Part shown: piece by piece, positions 1-10,410 of the stretch
Layout of the letters: the number at the start of each line of letters is the position of its first letter
Position numbering within the stretch: the first letter of the stretch is position 1
Assembly: GCA_030062745.1 (NCBI GenBank)
Contig: CP099841.1
Location: 930,001 to 994,000, forward strand
DNA length: 64,000 bases
From: Capitulum mitella
Taxonomy: Eukaryota; Arthropoda; Thecostraca; Pollicipedomorpha; Pollicipedidae
Direction of reading: 5' to 3'
Notes under the pieces: model-generated
Database searches by the model: none
What the model was told of the DNA's origin: nothing
The model's input: the letters and a program-made list of their open reading frames with translations, nothing else
Translations under genes and position numbers: made by a program

Positions 1-284
1 CTTCGAATGGCGCTCTACAGGCGCACGCGGCCGGCCGCCGAACGTTTTGGCGCCGGTCAGCAGACTGTCCGGCGCCAGGACTCGGCTCCGGGGCTGGGGC
101 TCCGGGGCTCGGGACGGAGCCGTCAGGGGCCCGCGGGAGGCCGCCTGGGCCGCTCCGCCCGCCAGCCGCGCCACACGTCCGGTCCGCTCGGCCGGACTGC
201 GGCCGTCACGGCTGACGTCATGATGTTATGTCGTGACGAACGGCGGCCGACGGCCGAGCGACGACGGCCGAGCGACGCGGACCG

Positions 285-413
285 AGCGACGCGCCGCACT
301 GTGATCACGATCGGACGGGCCGGGCCGAGCCGACGCGCCGCACTGTGATCACGATCGGACGGGCCGGGCCGAGCGACGCGCCGCACTGTGATCACGATCC
401 GATGGGCCGGATC
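285..413. repeat. Three-copy 43-44-bp tandem repeat
   Basis: GTGATCACGATC recurs at 301, 345 and 388, each time followed by a GC-rich GGACGGGCCGGGCC-type stretch and GACGCGCCGCACT. The copies are nearly identical, so the duplication is recent. GTGATCAC is itself a palindrome. No gene is visible around it; the preceding 280 bases are GC-rich and without recognisable coding sequence. Confidence 0.85.
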
Positions 414-659
414 GGGCGACCGCGGCGGCGCGCTTCGCGGGGCGGTCAAAGAAACTACACCCCGTTTGAGTCTGGGGAATTAGAGTAGCGCTTGAGTAAA
501 CTAACCGATAAACATTGGTGAGTTTAAGCGTTTTCTTATGGTGCTGATTTACGGACGTTGAATCCGTGAGCGACGAAGTTGTGCGAAGAGTACCTTGCGG
601 CGCAGCATTCTTGATTTATCGGTGGTACCTGTGAAAATCTGCAACTGACTCAATTCTCA
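414..659. other. No recognisable feature
   Basis: The sequence changes from a GC-rich block to AT-rich DNA near 450. I see no coding sequence, structured repeat or RNA gene here. Confidence 0.5.
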
Positions 660-1775
660 TTGCTTTATGACTCATATTTGCATTTGTTCATTAATTCAAT
701 GGGAGGCTATAGTTATTTACATTGTGTGCAATATTCAAGACCTTAGGTCGAATTCTTTAAGGTCAAATGGGGTCAAAAAGGTCATTCTTTCTTTCTCGGC
801 CCGTAAAGGCCATTTCGTGCGACCTTTCAAACGAAACGGGAAAAGGGTGTTTGTTTTGGCGTTAAAACGTGAAATACGATAATGTCCATTCATTTGGCGT
901 CTTCACTTTCAGAAGATTTTTTCAGAGGATTTTTCACTTTCAGAGGATTTTGGGCCGAGGTCATGTCAGGCCGTTGTCCTATGGCGTCATTTTTTCATCT
1001 TTTGCAGATCAGATTTGGAGCAACACGAGATGGCTTGAGTGTAAATAAGAGCCCTACACGCATCTTTTGGCGTATTTTCAGTGAAGGTAGCCAGCATCGG
1101 TACATTTGGTCACTTCCAGCGTTTATATTTGTGCATGTACGTATGTGTATACATGTATATACGTATGAGTATCAGTGTGCCAAACGTGTTTTTATTACTG
1201 TCTTTGAATGCATGTGTCATACAAATCGGCATATTGCAAAGCAAATCTGGGCCCGGTCACAAAATAGTTGCCCTTGACCTTTGATGACCTTGACCTGAAA
1301 TGACCTTAGTATGTATAAGCGTATCCATGTGAGCATACGTGTTTTTACTAAGGTTTTTGAATGCATACAAATCGAAATGTCGCAAAGCAAATCTGGATCA
1401 CGTCACAAGCTGGTTGGCCTTGACCTTTGATGACCTTGACCCGTATTGACCCTGGCTGTGGTCTTGGTACCCCCATCACTTATGCCCGAATGACGCCGCG
1501 TGATTGTGTTCAAAAGGTATTCTTAGGTAAAACGCTGGTCCTTTCACAAAGTTCTCATTTGTCAGCGATAACCGTCGTTCTTCGTTATGTTTGCCTGACT
1601 TTAAATGCTTGAAAATTGGAAAAATTCGGGCCGATTTTCAATTTTTCTGCGTGAAGCGTCGAGTTATTCAATTGCCATAAACCTCACAAAGTAACAATAA
1701 CCAGCTCCGGTCCGTTCTCGAGATATTTAAGAAAAACAGGTGGGGGACACAAAAAGGTCCCCTTCTAATGCGTGC
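660..1775. mobile_element. Probable decayed interspersed element with nuclear-receptor-like half-sites
   Basis: This AT-rich block contains an internal imperfect duplication of about 150 bp: ACGTGTTTTT recurs at 1184 and 1337, and CCTTGACCTTTGATGACC near 1272 and 1418. The right end (about 1735-1770), read on the minus strand, has a GGGGACC...GTCCCCCACC stretch followed by a T-rich run. That layout resembles the ends of the TIR element at 27333, though the sequence is different. It is rich in TGACCT/TTGACC hexamers. No open transposase remains. That it is a transposon remnant is inferred from the layout. Confidence 0.4.
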
Positions 1776-2084
1776 GTTAAGATAACACAGAACAGTCTGA
1801 AAAGGTGAAGTTTCTAAGAGTTTAGACAAAAACGATCTGAAACGTCAATGTTTTCTTCTCTCTAGCGGTCCCGCAAACACGTTTCCACACGGCGACGCCG
1901 AGAAAATTCGTGGACGAAATGCTAGGATTTCTTATCCACCGTCACGGAGTTCGGCAGTACAGTCATCTGAACGAGTTCGTCAGTGCACAGAAATGGCGAC
2001 TCGCCGTCGCACGACTTGGAAGACCGCGTGTCCTGCTGAGCAGAACTCTGGTCGATAATGAAATTCCTCAGACGGCTGCGGAGT
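1776..2084. other. No recognisable feature
   Basis: Mixed-composition DNA between the decayed element and the next short repeat. No coding potential or RNA fold that I can support. Confidence 0.4.
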
Positions 2085-2300
2085 AGGCTGCACAGAAGAG
2101 AAGGCTACGCTAAGGAGGAGGCCCGCTGGAGACTAGGTCAGGTTGAGGAGAGGTCACGCTGAGGAGGATATCACGCAGAGGAAGAGGTCCGCTGAGGTGT
2201 ACGTCACGCTGAGGATGACGTCACGCTGAGGAGGAGGTCCGCTGAGTAGAAGGTCAGGCTGCGGAGCAGGTCACGATGAGGAAGACGTCGCACAGAGAAG
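2085..2300. repeat. Degenerate short tandem repeat (about 18 bp)
   Basis: A run of imperfect units of the form GGTCACGCTGAGGA recurs about every 17-20 bases, with variants GTCCGCTGAGG and GACGTCACGCTGAGG. TGACGTCA appears once in full. Units are too diverged to count exactly. The following 2400-2720 block is very GC-rich, with no gene that I recognise. Confidence 0.65.
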
Positions 2301-5235
2301 CAGGTTACGTTTGTCGGCTGGAGCGGTGACAGCGGCCTCATGTGGCCTCGCTCGCCACGCTGTGCTGCCGTAACCCGTGTCGGCCAGTCGCGTCCCGTGG
2401 CCGTTTTGACATACCATTGCGCTGCACGGTCGGATCGATGGCCGCCTGCAGACGGCCCGGCTGGGGCAGTTATCGTCTTATCTGAGCCTGAGGGCGGCCG
2501 GCCGCCGCTCCCGGGGGGCCGGCCGACACGCGCCGCCGGCGGCCCGCGCCCGCCGCGCCGCCGGCGGCCGCCGGCGTCGGCCCGCTCACATTTCGGGGGG
2601 CGCCGAGGGGCGTGGCCGGCCGACACGTGACCGGACAATGCGCGGGGGCCGGCCGCAGCGCCAGTCACGTGCGCCCCCCTCCGGCGCGGATCCGATGGTG
2701 CCCGCGAGCGGCGCGAAATTCGCGTGTAATTGCGGCCGGCGAGACGAGCCATTGTTGCGGCAACGATGCTGCCAGATTTGTGAAGTCGCGTTTACAGAGC
2801 GACGCCGCCGGAAGCGGTGAAGTTCCGCCCCGACAGCCGGCGCAGCAGAGAGCGCGTGCCATGCGCACGATGCGTGACAGTGGAAAAACGACAGCCCAAA
2901 CATAACGCTCCAGCGGTGTTGGTTGAAAAACGTGCCGCTCTGGGCAGGGAGCGTCATGGCGAAAGCCCGCCGGATGTGTTACATTAGGTACCGAATTGAC
3001 GTGTTTCCTCTCATGGGCACATCATCGAGAGGTGGTGGGCGAGGTGAGCTTCCTCGTTTTGATGAACAGGCAGATGTTTTAACTTCATCCCGTACCATGA
3101 CCCAAAATACATTAGAGGCTGGGTAAACAATAATCTCACATTTTAGTTCCCGCGAGTCAACGTTTCCACTACCCCAAAAACAGACTGACTTTATTGTAAG
3201 TGTCGGCATTATGCTTTCAAAGCAAGACACTGGTTTGGGAGCCTGCTCCGACGGTTCCAGTCTTGACCCTCGATCAGCAGCCACTCTGCTATCTATGAAA
3301 ATGGCAGTTATACCCTTTCCTCCTACATGATTTCGATGTTTGTTAAATAATGTCTTTGATCGACATCCTTCTTGACACGACATGAAACAGGTCAAATGTT
3401 ACATGATTTGATACAGGATTGAGGTTCTGTTGTGTTCCAAGCTCTGTACGATGCACAAACAAACCAAAGCTAATTTTCATTTTTATGTCTTTGTGCAATG
3501 TCTTATGCAATATCTTTCAGCGTGGTGCTGCATGTTTGCAGTTCCTTCACTATGAAATCCCGGCGGCCTTTTGCGAGCCGGGCTGCGAAAACAGGTAATT
3601 TTGGGACAGTGTAGAATGTTAGCCAGAATTTTGAGAACGTATGCAAAGATGTATTTCGTGTCTTTCTATCAAGAGCAAGAAGATAAATCAATAAAGCATC
3701 GATTGTTCAGGCACCAAGACTCGATCTCACTATCACATTCGCATACATCATAAGCACAAACTTATTTTCTATCAATGACACCCTAATCAACGGTGCTGGC
3801 TCTTGGAGGCCACCCAACAACAAGCTTTGCTTAGTTAGGTGGACTCCTTAGAGAGATCCAGCATAAAACTTCGCATGATAGCGACCAAGTAAAGCCGCCC
3901 TCCGCCTTCCCCCGACCCTCGTGACTGATTACTAATGCCGATTGGGAGTACATATGTCTGGGACGGTATAAAGAGCACTCATGAGCTGGCTTTGGCTATG
4001 ACTACTTCCAGCTTTTTGGTACCTAACAGTAACACTGCTCTTCTCAACACGCTTGTTTACGTTTGTTTCCATTTCTCAGCAGGGAATTCGTCCACTTGCT
4101 TTTTACGTTCTTTGGCGTTAACGCATGGTACTGTCCATTGCTGAACTGACGGAGAGGCACTCCTGGTTGCCTGATCTTGAGTGACGGTTGAAAAATAAGA
4201 TGTTTCCAGTGTAAGGACACGATTCGCATGCATTTCGACAAACTATTTCATTGTTACCAGTGCACCCCTCTTGGACAGTCCCTCTTACATTGTCCGTTTT
4301 TTGTCGCGCAAGAAGACACCCATTCATGATGAAACGGTTGCAGTTGTTAGTTTCCCGCAACTTGGGAGGCAACAGGGCGTAAAATTAGTGTGGGTTAGCC
4401 AGCATTACACGTGAATGTGCGGTAATGCGTGCCTCCATTTGTCGGCTAGCCGTGACAAAGCCCGCGACGCACTTCATTAGGGGATCACTTGACGCAGTGA
4501 CGTCGAGTCAACACGGTCCCGGCGGCGGCAGCGAGCCGGGCGCGCCCACAGAATAGCCTCATTTGCAAATGATGGCCTGCTCTTAGTGGCATCAATAATG
4601 CAGGGCCGGTAAATTCTGGTGTCCGGGTGGGCGTCGGCCGGTGACGGACGCGGCGCGTGCCGCGCGCCGTTACCGCCGTCGGCCGAGCGCGCCGGCTGTG
4701 ACCGAATCGATGCGCCACATTGTGACGACGTCACGTGCGACACTTCGCGGCGCGCCGACCTCGGCCAGTCAGCTGACGGCGGCGCGGGACGTTACCGCGT
4801 TGTCATACGGCGTGTCGAGCCGGTGACTCTGGTCGTCCCGCCAGGGTCTGATCTGTCGGATTCTGAAAACTCCCACACGCACACGACCTCGGTGGACTGT
4901 GGCTTGACTCTTGAAACCAGTCTAGTCGCAGTCGCTTCGTTCATAGAATAACATTAATCAACATAGTGCCAAATTTATAAACGAAAGTGAACCTTTATAC
5001 AGGAAGTTACAACATTTAACCGCATGGTAATGGCCATAAAAAAATTACAGAAGCTAAAGACACGAGGGAAACCTGTTCGCGATTTTTTTTTCATTGGACG
5101 ACTTTTATTCAGGCTCGCCGAGTCTATCACCGTGAGATCACACCAAATTACCGGTGCACTGGCGGGCGCCACGTCACGTCTCTTAGCGTGTGGAATGCTT
5201 CCGAAATTTTAGTTTCTTACATCCGGTAGAGACTA
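2301..5235. other. Non-coding stretch with GC islands at 2450-2720 and 4500-4800
   Basis: Two GC-rich islands flank AT-rich DNA. The second (4490-4830) contains short AT-rich words inside GC-rich sequence, including ATTTGCAAAT near 4560 (a POU-octamer-like palindrome) and CATCAATAATGC near 4588. No splice-bounded coding segment with recognisable protein similarity was found. A cis-regulatory role is conjecture. Confidence 0.4.
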
Positions 5236-5560
5236 CTCTGGGGCTCTTGACACTTTATACTGATGTAATTCTGAGGCATTCCTTGATGCCTTGGCACTGA
5301 TCTGGAGCCATCGTCATACGAGTGACGTCATTCAGACACTTATCGACCGTGTGACATCAATCTGAGGCCTTAGTTATTCGCCGACGTCAATCTGATATTC
5401 TTGTCATTCACCTGACTCTCTGAGACCCTTAGTGTCCGACTGACGTTATTTTGAGACGACTCATGTCGCCTGGCTGACGTCGCTCTGAGACACGCTTCAT
5501 CTGCCTGACGTCAGTCGTCTCGGGCCCTGCTCGTGTGCCGACAGCGTCGTTCTGTGGTCG
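5236..5560. repeat. Degenerate ~30-bp minisatellite with TGACGTCA core
   Basis: Copies of GTGACGTCA / CTGACGTCG / CCGACGTCA followed by a pyrimidine-rich TCTGAGAC-type stretch start near 5322, 5351, 5381, 5412, 5440, 5474 and 5505, a spacing of 28-34 bp. The copies are old and diverged. The same CTGACGTCA-like core appears in several other arrays of this window. Confidence 0.7.
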
Positions 5561-6762
5561 GGCCGGCTCGTGCCGACTTTTACGAGTCGTTCGAGGTGTG
5601 GTGTATCCTGTCGTAAAGGCCGGCATGGCGGCGTTCAGTCCACCAGTCCCGCGGGAGTTACCGGCCTGAGTTTGCAGTGAGTGCCACTCCGGGCTTGTAA
5701 CATGGCGTCAGAGGCTGACGGCACTGCATGCATTATTCGAGGGCGTCAGACCCCAGGCTGCAATCGATTGGTTCAGACCTCTGACCTGTTTGAAGTGGTG
5801 GCGTTATGTCGACCGATGGAAACATTGGTTAACCTAATGCGCCCCCCTAACACTGAACGCGTAGCATACACATACATGTATAATCCATGAATTCTAGGCG
5901 ATATCTCTAGCCTTGAAATGTGCACGCAGCCTTATTATGCACAGTTACACGCCAGTTATTTTTGCAAGATTTGATCCATCCCCATCCGCTGTCCCTAACA
6001 CTATGTTTCATGTCTTTGCAAGTTATACCAAGTTGCATTTATTGAAGCTTCTATATGAAGTTATCTGAAGTTCTTTACACAATGAATTTCTAAACAAAGC
6101 TATTTGAAGTTCTACATATATTCCGTATAGCAAGTGATATGAAGTTGGTAAATGTACATTGCATTCGTAGTCGCATGCCACCATTCATGGATACATTTAA
6201 TGTCTGTCCAGGCATATGTTAAACACTCCATTTCGGCATTCCAAAACAAACTAGAACATGTTTGAATACGCTCACAATCAATCGTTTTGACACTTTCCAA
6301 GACAGCGGTATCGCGAGCTGCATCACGTAGCTATCAAGCCTGAATGCGAGGTGTCCTGCTAGTGTGTATTTTCCTCCAGCTTAATAATCCTCTGTGGAGG
6401 CAACCAGGAAAGGCACCAGGGCCCTCAGCTAGCATCGCTGCGTTTTCATTTTTATGACATAAATTAAATCACTTGCAGCAGGCACGACACATTCCCAGAT
6501 GTCTTTTTTTGAATCAAGGAAAGGAAAGGAAAGGCTAGTCTCATCAGTCAGGCTGCTGTGGTCACATGCATTTTTCATCGAACATCGAACGAACTTCCTC
6601 AGTGACACCATTGGTCTCCATGTGTTTAACGGCGATGGTTTCAGTCCTTCAGACCCTTCTGCCATTGGCACTGCTGATAACGGGACCGCATTCTCAGCTC
6701 GTTTGTCAGGGTTGAGGTACTGGACCAGTACTTTCTTTCTGTGTGCCATGTTTGGACACCGG
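5561..6762. other. No recognisable feature
   Basis: AT-rich DNA with no supportable gene. A short local duplication of GAAGTT-containing words lies near 6040-6150. The open frame running into the downstream array from 6499 has no recognisable protein similarity and is opened by the array itself. Confidence 0.4.
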
Positions 6763-9700
6763 AACTGTACCTTCGCTTTGTTTACCGCGGGTTTGACTAC
6801 AGTACGGTCGCTGTGTTTAGCGCAGGTCGCAGGGTCGGAGTGCAGTACGGTCGCTGTGTTTACCGCGGGTCGTAGTACAGTACGGTCGCTGTGTTTACCG
6901 CGGGTCGCAGTACAGTACGGTCGCTGTGTTTACCGCGGGTCGCAGTACAGTACGGTCGCTGTGTTTACCGCGGGTCGCAGTACAGCACGGTCGCTGTGTT
7001 TACCGCGGGTCGTAGTACAGTACGGTCGCTGTGTTTACCGCGGGTCGCAGTACAGTACGGTCGCTGTGTTTACCGCGGGTCGTAGTACAGTACGGTCGCT
7101 GTGTTTACCGCGGGTCGGAGTACAGTACGGTCGCTGTGTTTACCGCGGGTCGGAGTGCAGTACGGTCGCTGTGTTTACCGCGGGTCGTAGTACAGTACGG
7201 TCGCTGTGTTTACCGCGGGTCGGAGTGCAGTACGGTCGCTGTGTTTACCGCGGGTCGGAGTGCAGTACGGTCGCTGTGTTTACCGCGGGTCGTAGTACAG
7301 TACGGTCGCTGTGTTTACCGCGGGTCGCAGTACAGTACGGTCGCTGTGTTTACCGCGGGTCGCAGTACAGTACGGTCGCTGTGTTTACCGCGGGTCGGAG
7401 TGCAGTACGGTCGCTGTGTTTACCGCGGGTCGCAGTACAGTACGGTCGCTGTGTTTACCGCGGGTCGTAGTACAGTACGGTCGCTGTGTTTACCGCGGGT
7501 CGGAGTGCAGTACGGTCGCTGTGTTTACCGCGGGTCTCAGTACAGTACGGTCGCTGTGTTTACCGCGGGTCGCAGTACAGTACGGTCGCTGTGTTTACCG
7601 CGGGTCGCAGTACAGTACGGTCGCTGTGTTTACCGCGGGTCGCAGTACAGTACGGTCGCTGTGTTTACCGCGGGTCGCAGTACAGTACGGTCGCTGTGTT
7701 TACCGCGGGTCGGAGTACAGTACGGTCGCTGTGTTTACCGCGGGTCTCAGTACAGTACGGTCGCTGTGTTTACCGCGGGTCTCAGTACAGTACGGTCGCT
7801 GTGTTTACCGCGGGTCGGAGTACAGTACGGTCGCTGTGTTTACCGCGGGTCGCAGTACAGTACGGTCGCTGTGTTTACCGCGGGTCGCAGTACAGTACGG
7901 TCGCTGTGTTTACCGCGGGTCTCAGTACAGTACGGTCGCTGTGTTTACCGCGGGTCGCAGTACAGTACGGTCGCTGTGTTTACCGCGGGTCTCAGTACAG
8001 TACGGTCGCTGTGTTTACCGCGGGTCTCAGTACAGTACGGTCGCTGTGTTTACCGCGGGTCTCAGTACAGTACGGTCGCTGTGTTTACCGCGGGTCTCAG
8101 TACAGTACGGTCGCTGTGTTTACCGCGGGTCTCAGTACAGTACGGTCGCTGTGTTTACCGCGGGTTCGCAGTACAGTACGGTCGCTGTGTTTACCGCGGG
8201 TCTCAGTACAGTACGGTCGCTGTGTTTACCGCGGGTCGCAGTACAGTACGGTCGCTGTGTTTACCGCGGGTCTCAGTACAGTACGGTCGCTGTGTTTACC
8301 GCGGGTCTCAGTACAGTACGGTCGCTGTGTTTACCGCGGGTCTCAGTACAGTACGGTCGCTGTGTTTACCGCGGGTCTCAGTACAGTACGGTCGCTGTGT
8401 TTACCGCGGGTCTCAGTACAGTACGGTCGCTGTGTTTACCGCGGGTCTCAGTACAGTACGGTCGCTGTGTTTACCGCGGGTCTCAGTACAGTACGGTCGC
8501 TGTGTTTACCGCGGGTCTCAGTACAGTACGGTCGCTGTGTTTACCGCGGGTCGGTCAGTACAGTACGGTCGCTGTGTTTACCGCGGGTCTCAGTACAGTA
8601 CGGTCGCTGTGTTTACCGCGGGTCGCAGTACAGTACGGTCGCTGTGTTTACCGCGGGTCTCAGTACAGTACGGTCGCTGTGTTTACCGCGGGTCTCAGTA
8701 CAGTACGGTCGCTGTGTTTACCGCGGGTCTCAGTACAGTACGGTCGCTGTGTTTACCGCGGGTCTCAGTACAGTACGGTCGCTGTGTTTACCGCGGGTCT
8801 CAGTACAGTACGGTCGCTGTGTTTACCGCGGGTCTCAGTACAGTACGGTCGCTGTGTTTACCGCGGGTCTCAGTACAGTACGGTCGCTGTGTTTACCGCG
8901 GGTCTCAGTACAGTACGGTCGCTGTGTTTACCGCGGGTCTCAGTACAGTACGGTCGCTGTGTTTACCGCGGGTCTCAGTACAGTACGGTCGCTGTGTTTA
9001 CCGCGGGTCTCAGTACAGTACGGTCGCTGTGTTTACCGCGGGTCTCAGTACAGTACGGTCGCTGTGTTTACCGCGGGTCTCAGTACAGTACGGTCGCTGT
9101 GTTTACCGCGGGTCTCAGTACAGTACGGTCGCTGTGTTTACCGCGGGTCTCAGTACAGTACGGTCGCTGTGTTTACCGCGGGTCTCAGTACAGTACGGTC
9201 GCTGTGTTTACCGCGGGTCGGAGTGCAGTACGGTCGCTGTGTTTACCGCGGGTCGGAGTGCAGTACGGTCGCTGTGTTTACCGCGGGTCTCAGTACAGTA
9301 CGGTCGCTGTGTTTACCGCGGGTCTCAGTACAGTACGGTCGCTGTGTTTACCGCGGGTCTCAGTACAGTACGGTCGCTGTGTTTACCGCGGGTCTCAGTA
9401 CAGTACGGTCGCTGTGTTTACCGCGGGTCTCAGTACAGTACGGTCGCTGTGTTTACCGCGGGTCTCAGTACAGTACGGTCGCTGTGTTTACCGCGGGTCT
9501 CAGTACAGTACGGTCGCTGTGTTTACCGCGGGTCTCAGTACAGTACGGTCGCTGTGTTTACCGCGGGTCTCAGTACAGTACGGTCGCTGTGTTTACCGCG
9601 GGTCTCAGTACAGTACGGTCGCTGTGTTTACCGCGGGTCTCAGTACAGTACGGTCGCTGTGTTTACCGCGGGTCTCAGTACAGTACGGTCGCTGTGTTTA

Positions 9701-10410
9701 CCGCGGGCCGCAGTACAGTACGGTCGCTGTGTTTACCGCCGGTCTGTACAGTACAGTCGCTGTGTTTACCGCGGGTCTCAGTACAGTACAGTCGCTGTGT
9801 TTACCGCGGGTCTCAGTACAGTACGGTCGCTGTGTTTACCGCGGGTCTCAGTACAGTACGGTCGCTGTGTTTACCGCGGGTCGCAGTACAGTACGGTCGC
9901 TGTGTTTACCGCGGGTCTCAGTACAGTACGGTCGCTGTGTTTACCGCGGGTCGCAGTACAGTACGGTCGCTGTGTTTACCGCGGGTCTCAGTACAGTACG
10001 GTCGCTGTGTTTACCGCGGGTCGCAGTGCAGTACAGTCGCTGTGTTTACCGCGGGTCGGAGTGCAGTACGGTCGCTGTGTTTACCGCGGGTCTCAGTACA
10101 GTACGGTGGCTGTGTTTACCGCGGGTCTCAGTACAGTACGGTGGCTGTGTTTACCGCGGGTCTCAGTACAGTACGGTCGCTGTGTTTACCGCGGGTCTCA
10201 GTACAGTACAGTCGCTGTGTTTACCGCGGGTCTCAGTACAGTACGGTCGCTGTGTTTACCGCGGGTCTCAGTGCAGTACAGTCGCTGTGTTTACCGCGGG
10301 TCTCAGTACAGTACGGTCGCTGTGTGTACCGCGGGTCTCAGTACAGTACAGTCGCTGTGGTCGGAGCGTCGCGGGCTGGACGGCCGCCGTGTTTACCCCG
10401 GGTTGGGTCG
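6763..10410 (+). repeat. 3.6-kb minisatellite, ~100 copies of a 35-bp unit
   Basis: The unit is 35 bp: CAGTACAGTACGGTCGCTG followed by TGTTTACCGCGGGTCT. The clean core runs from about 6841 to 10357; degenerate units flank it on both sides. Variation is concentrated at the bases before CAGTACAG (CGTAG, CGCAG, CGGAGTG or CTCAG). The left third mixes these variants, while about 7980-9700 is nearly all CTCAG, as expected of recent homogenisation. Rare length changes occur near 8165 (+1), 8553 and 9738. Because 35 is not a multiple of 3 and the plus strand of the unit has no stop in any frame, all three plus frames stay open for more than 3 kb. The minus strand has a TAA in every unit. I regard it as satellite DNA, not protein-coding. 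Confidence 0.97.

Noticed and set aside
6763-10410. CRISPR-like regular repeats
   Set aside because: Units are directly adjacent with no unique spacers, and the DNA is animal-type with introns.
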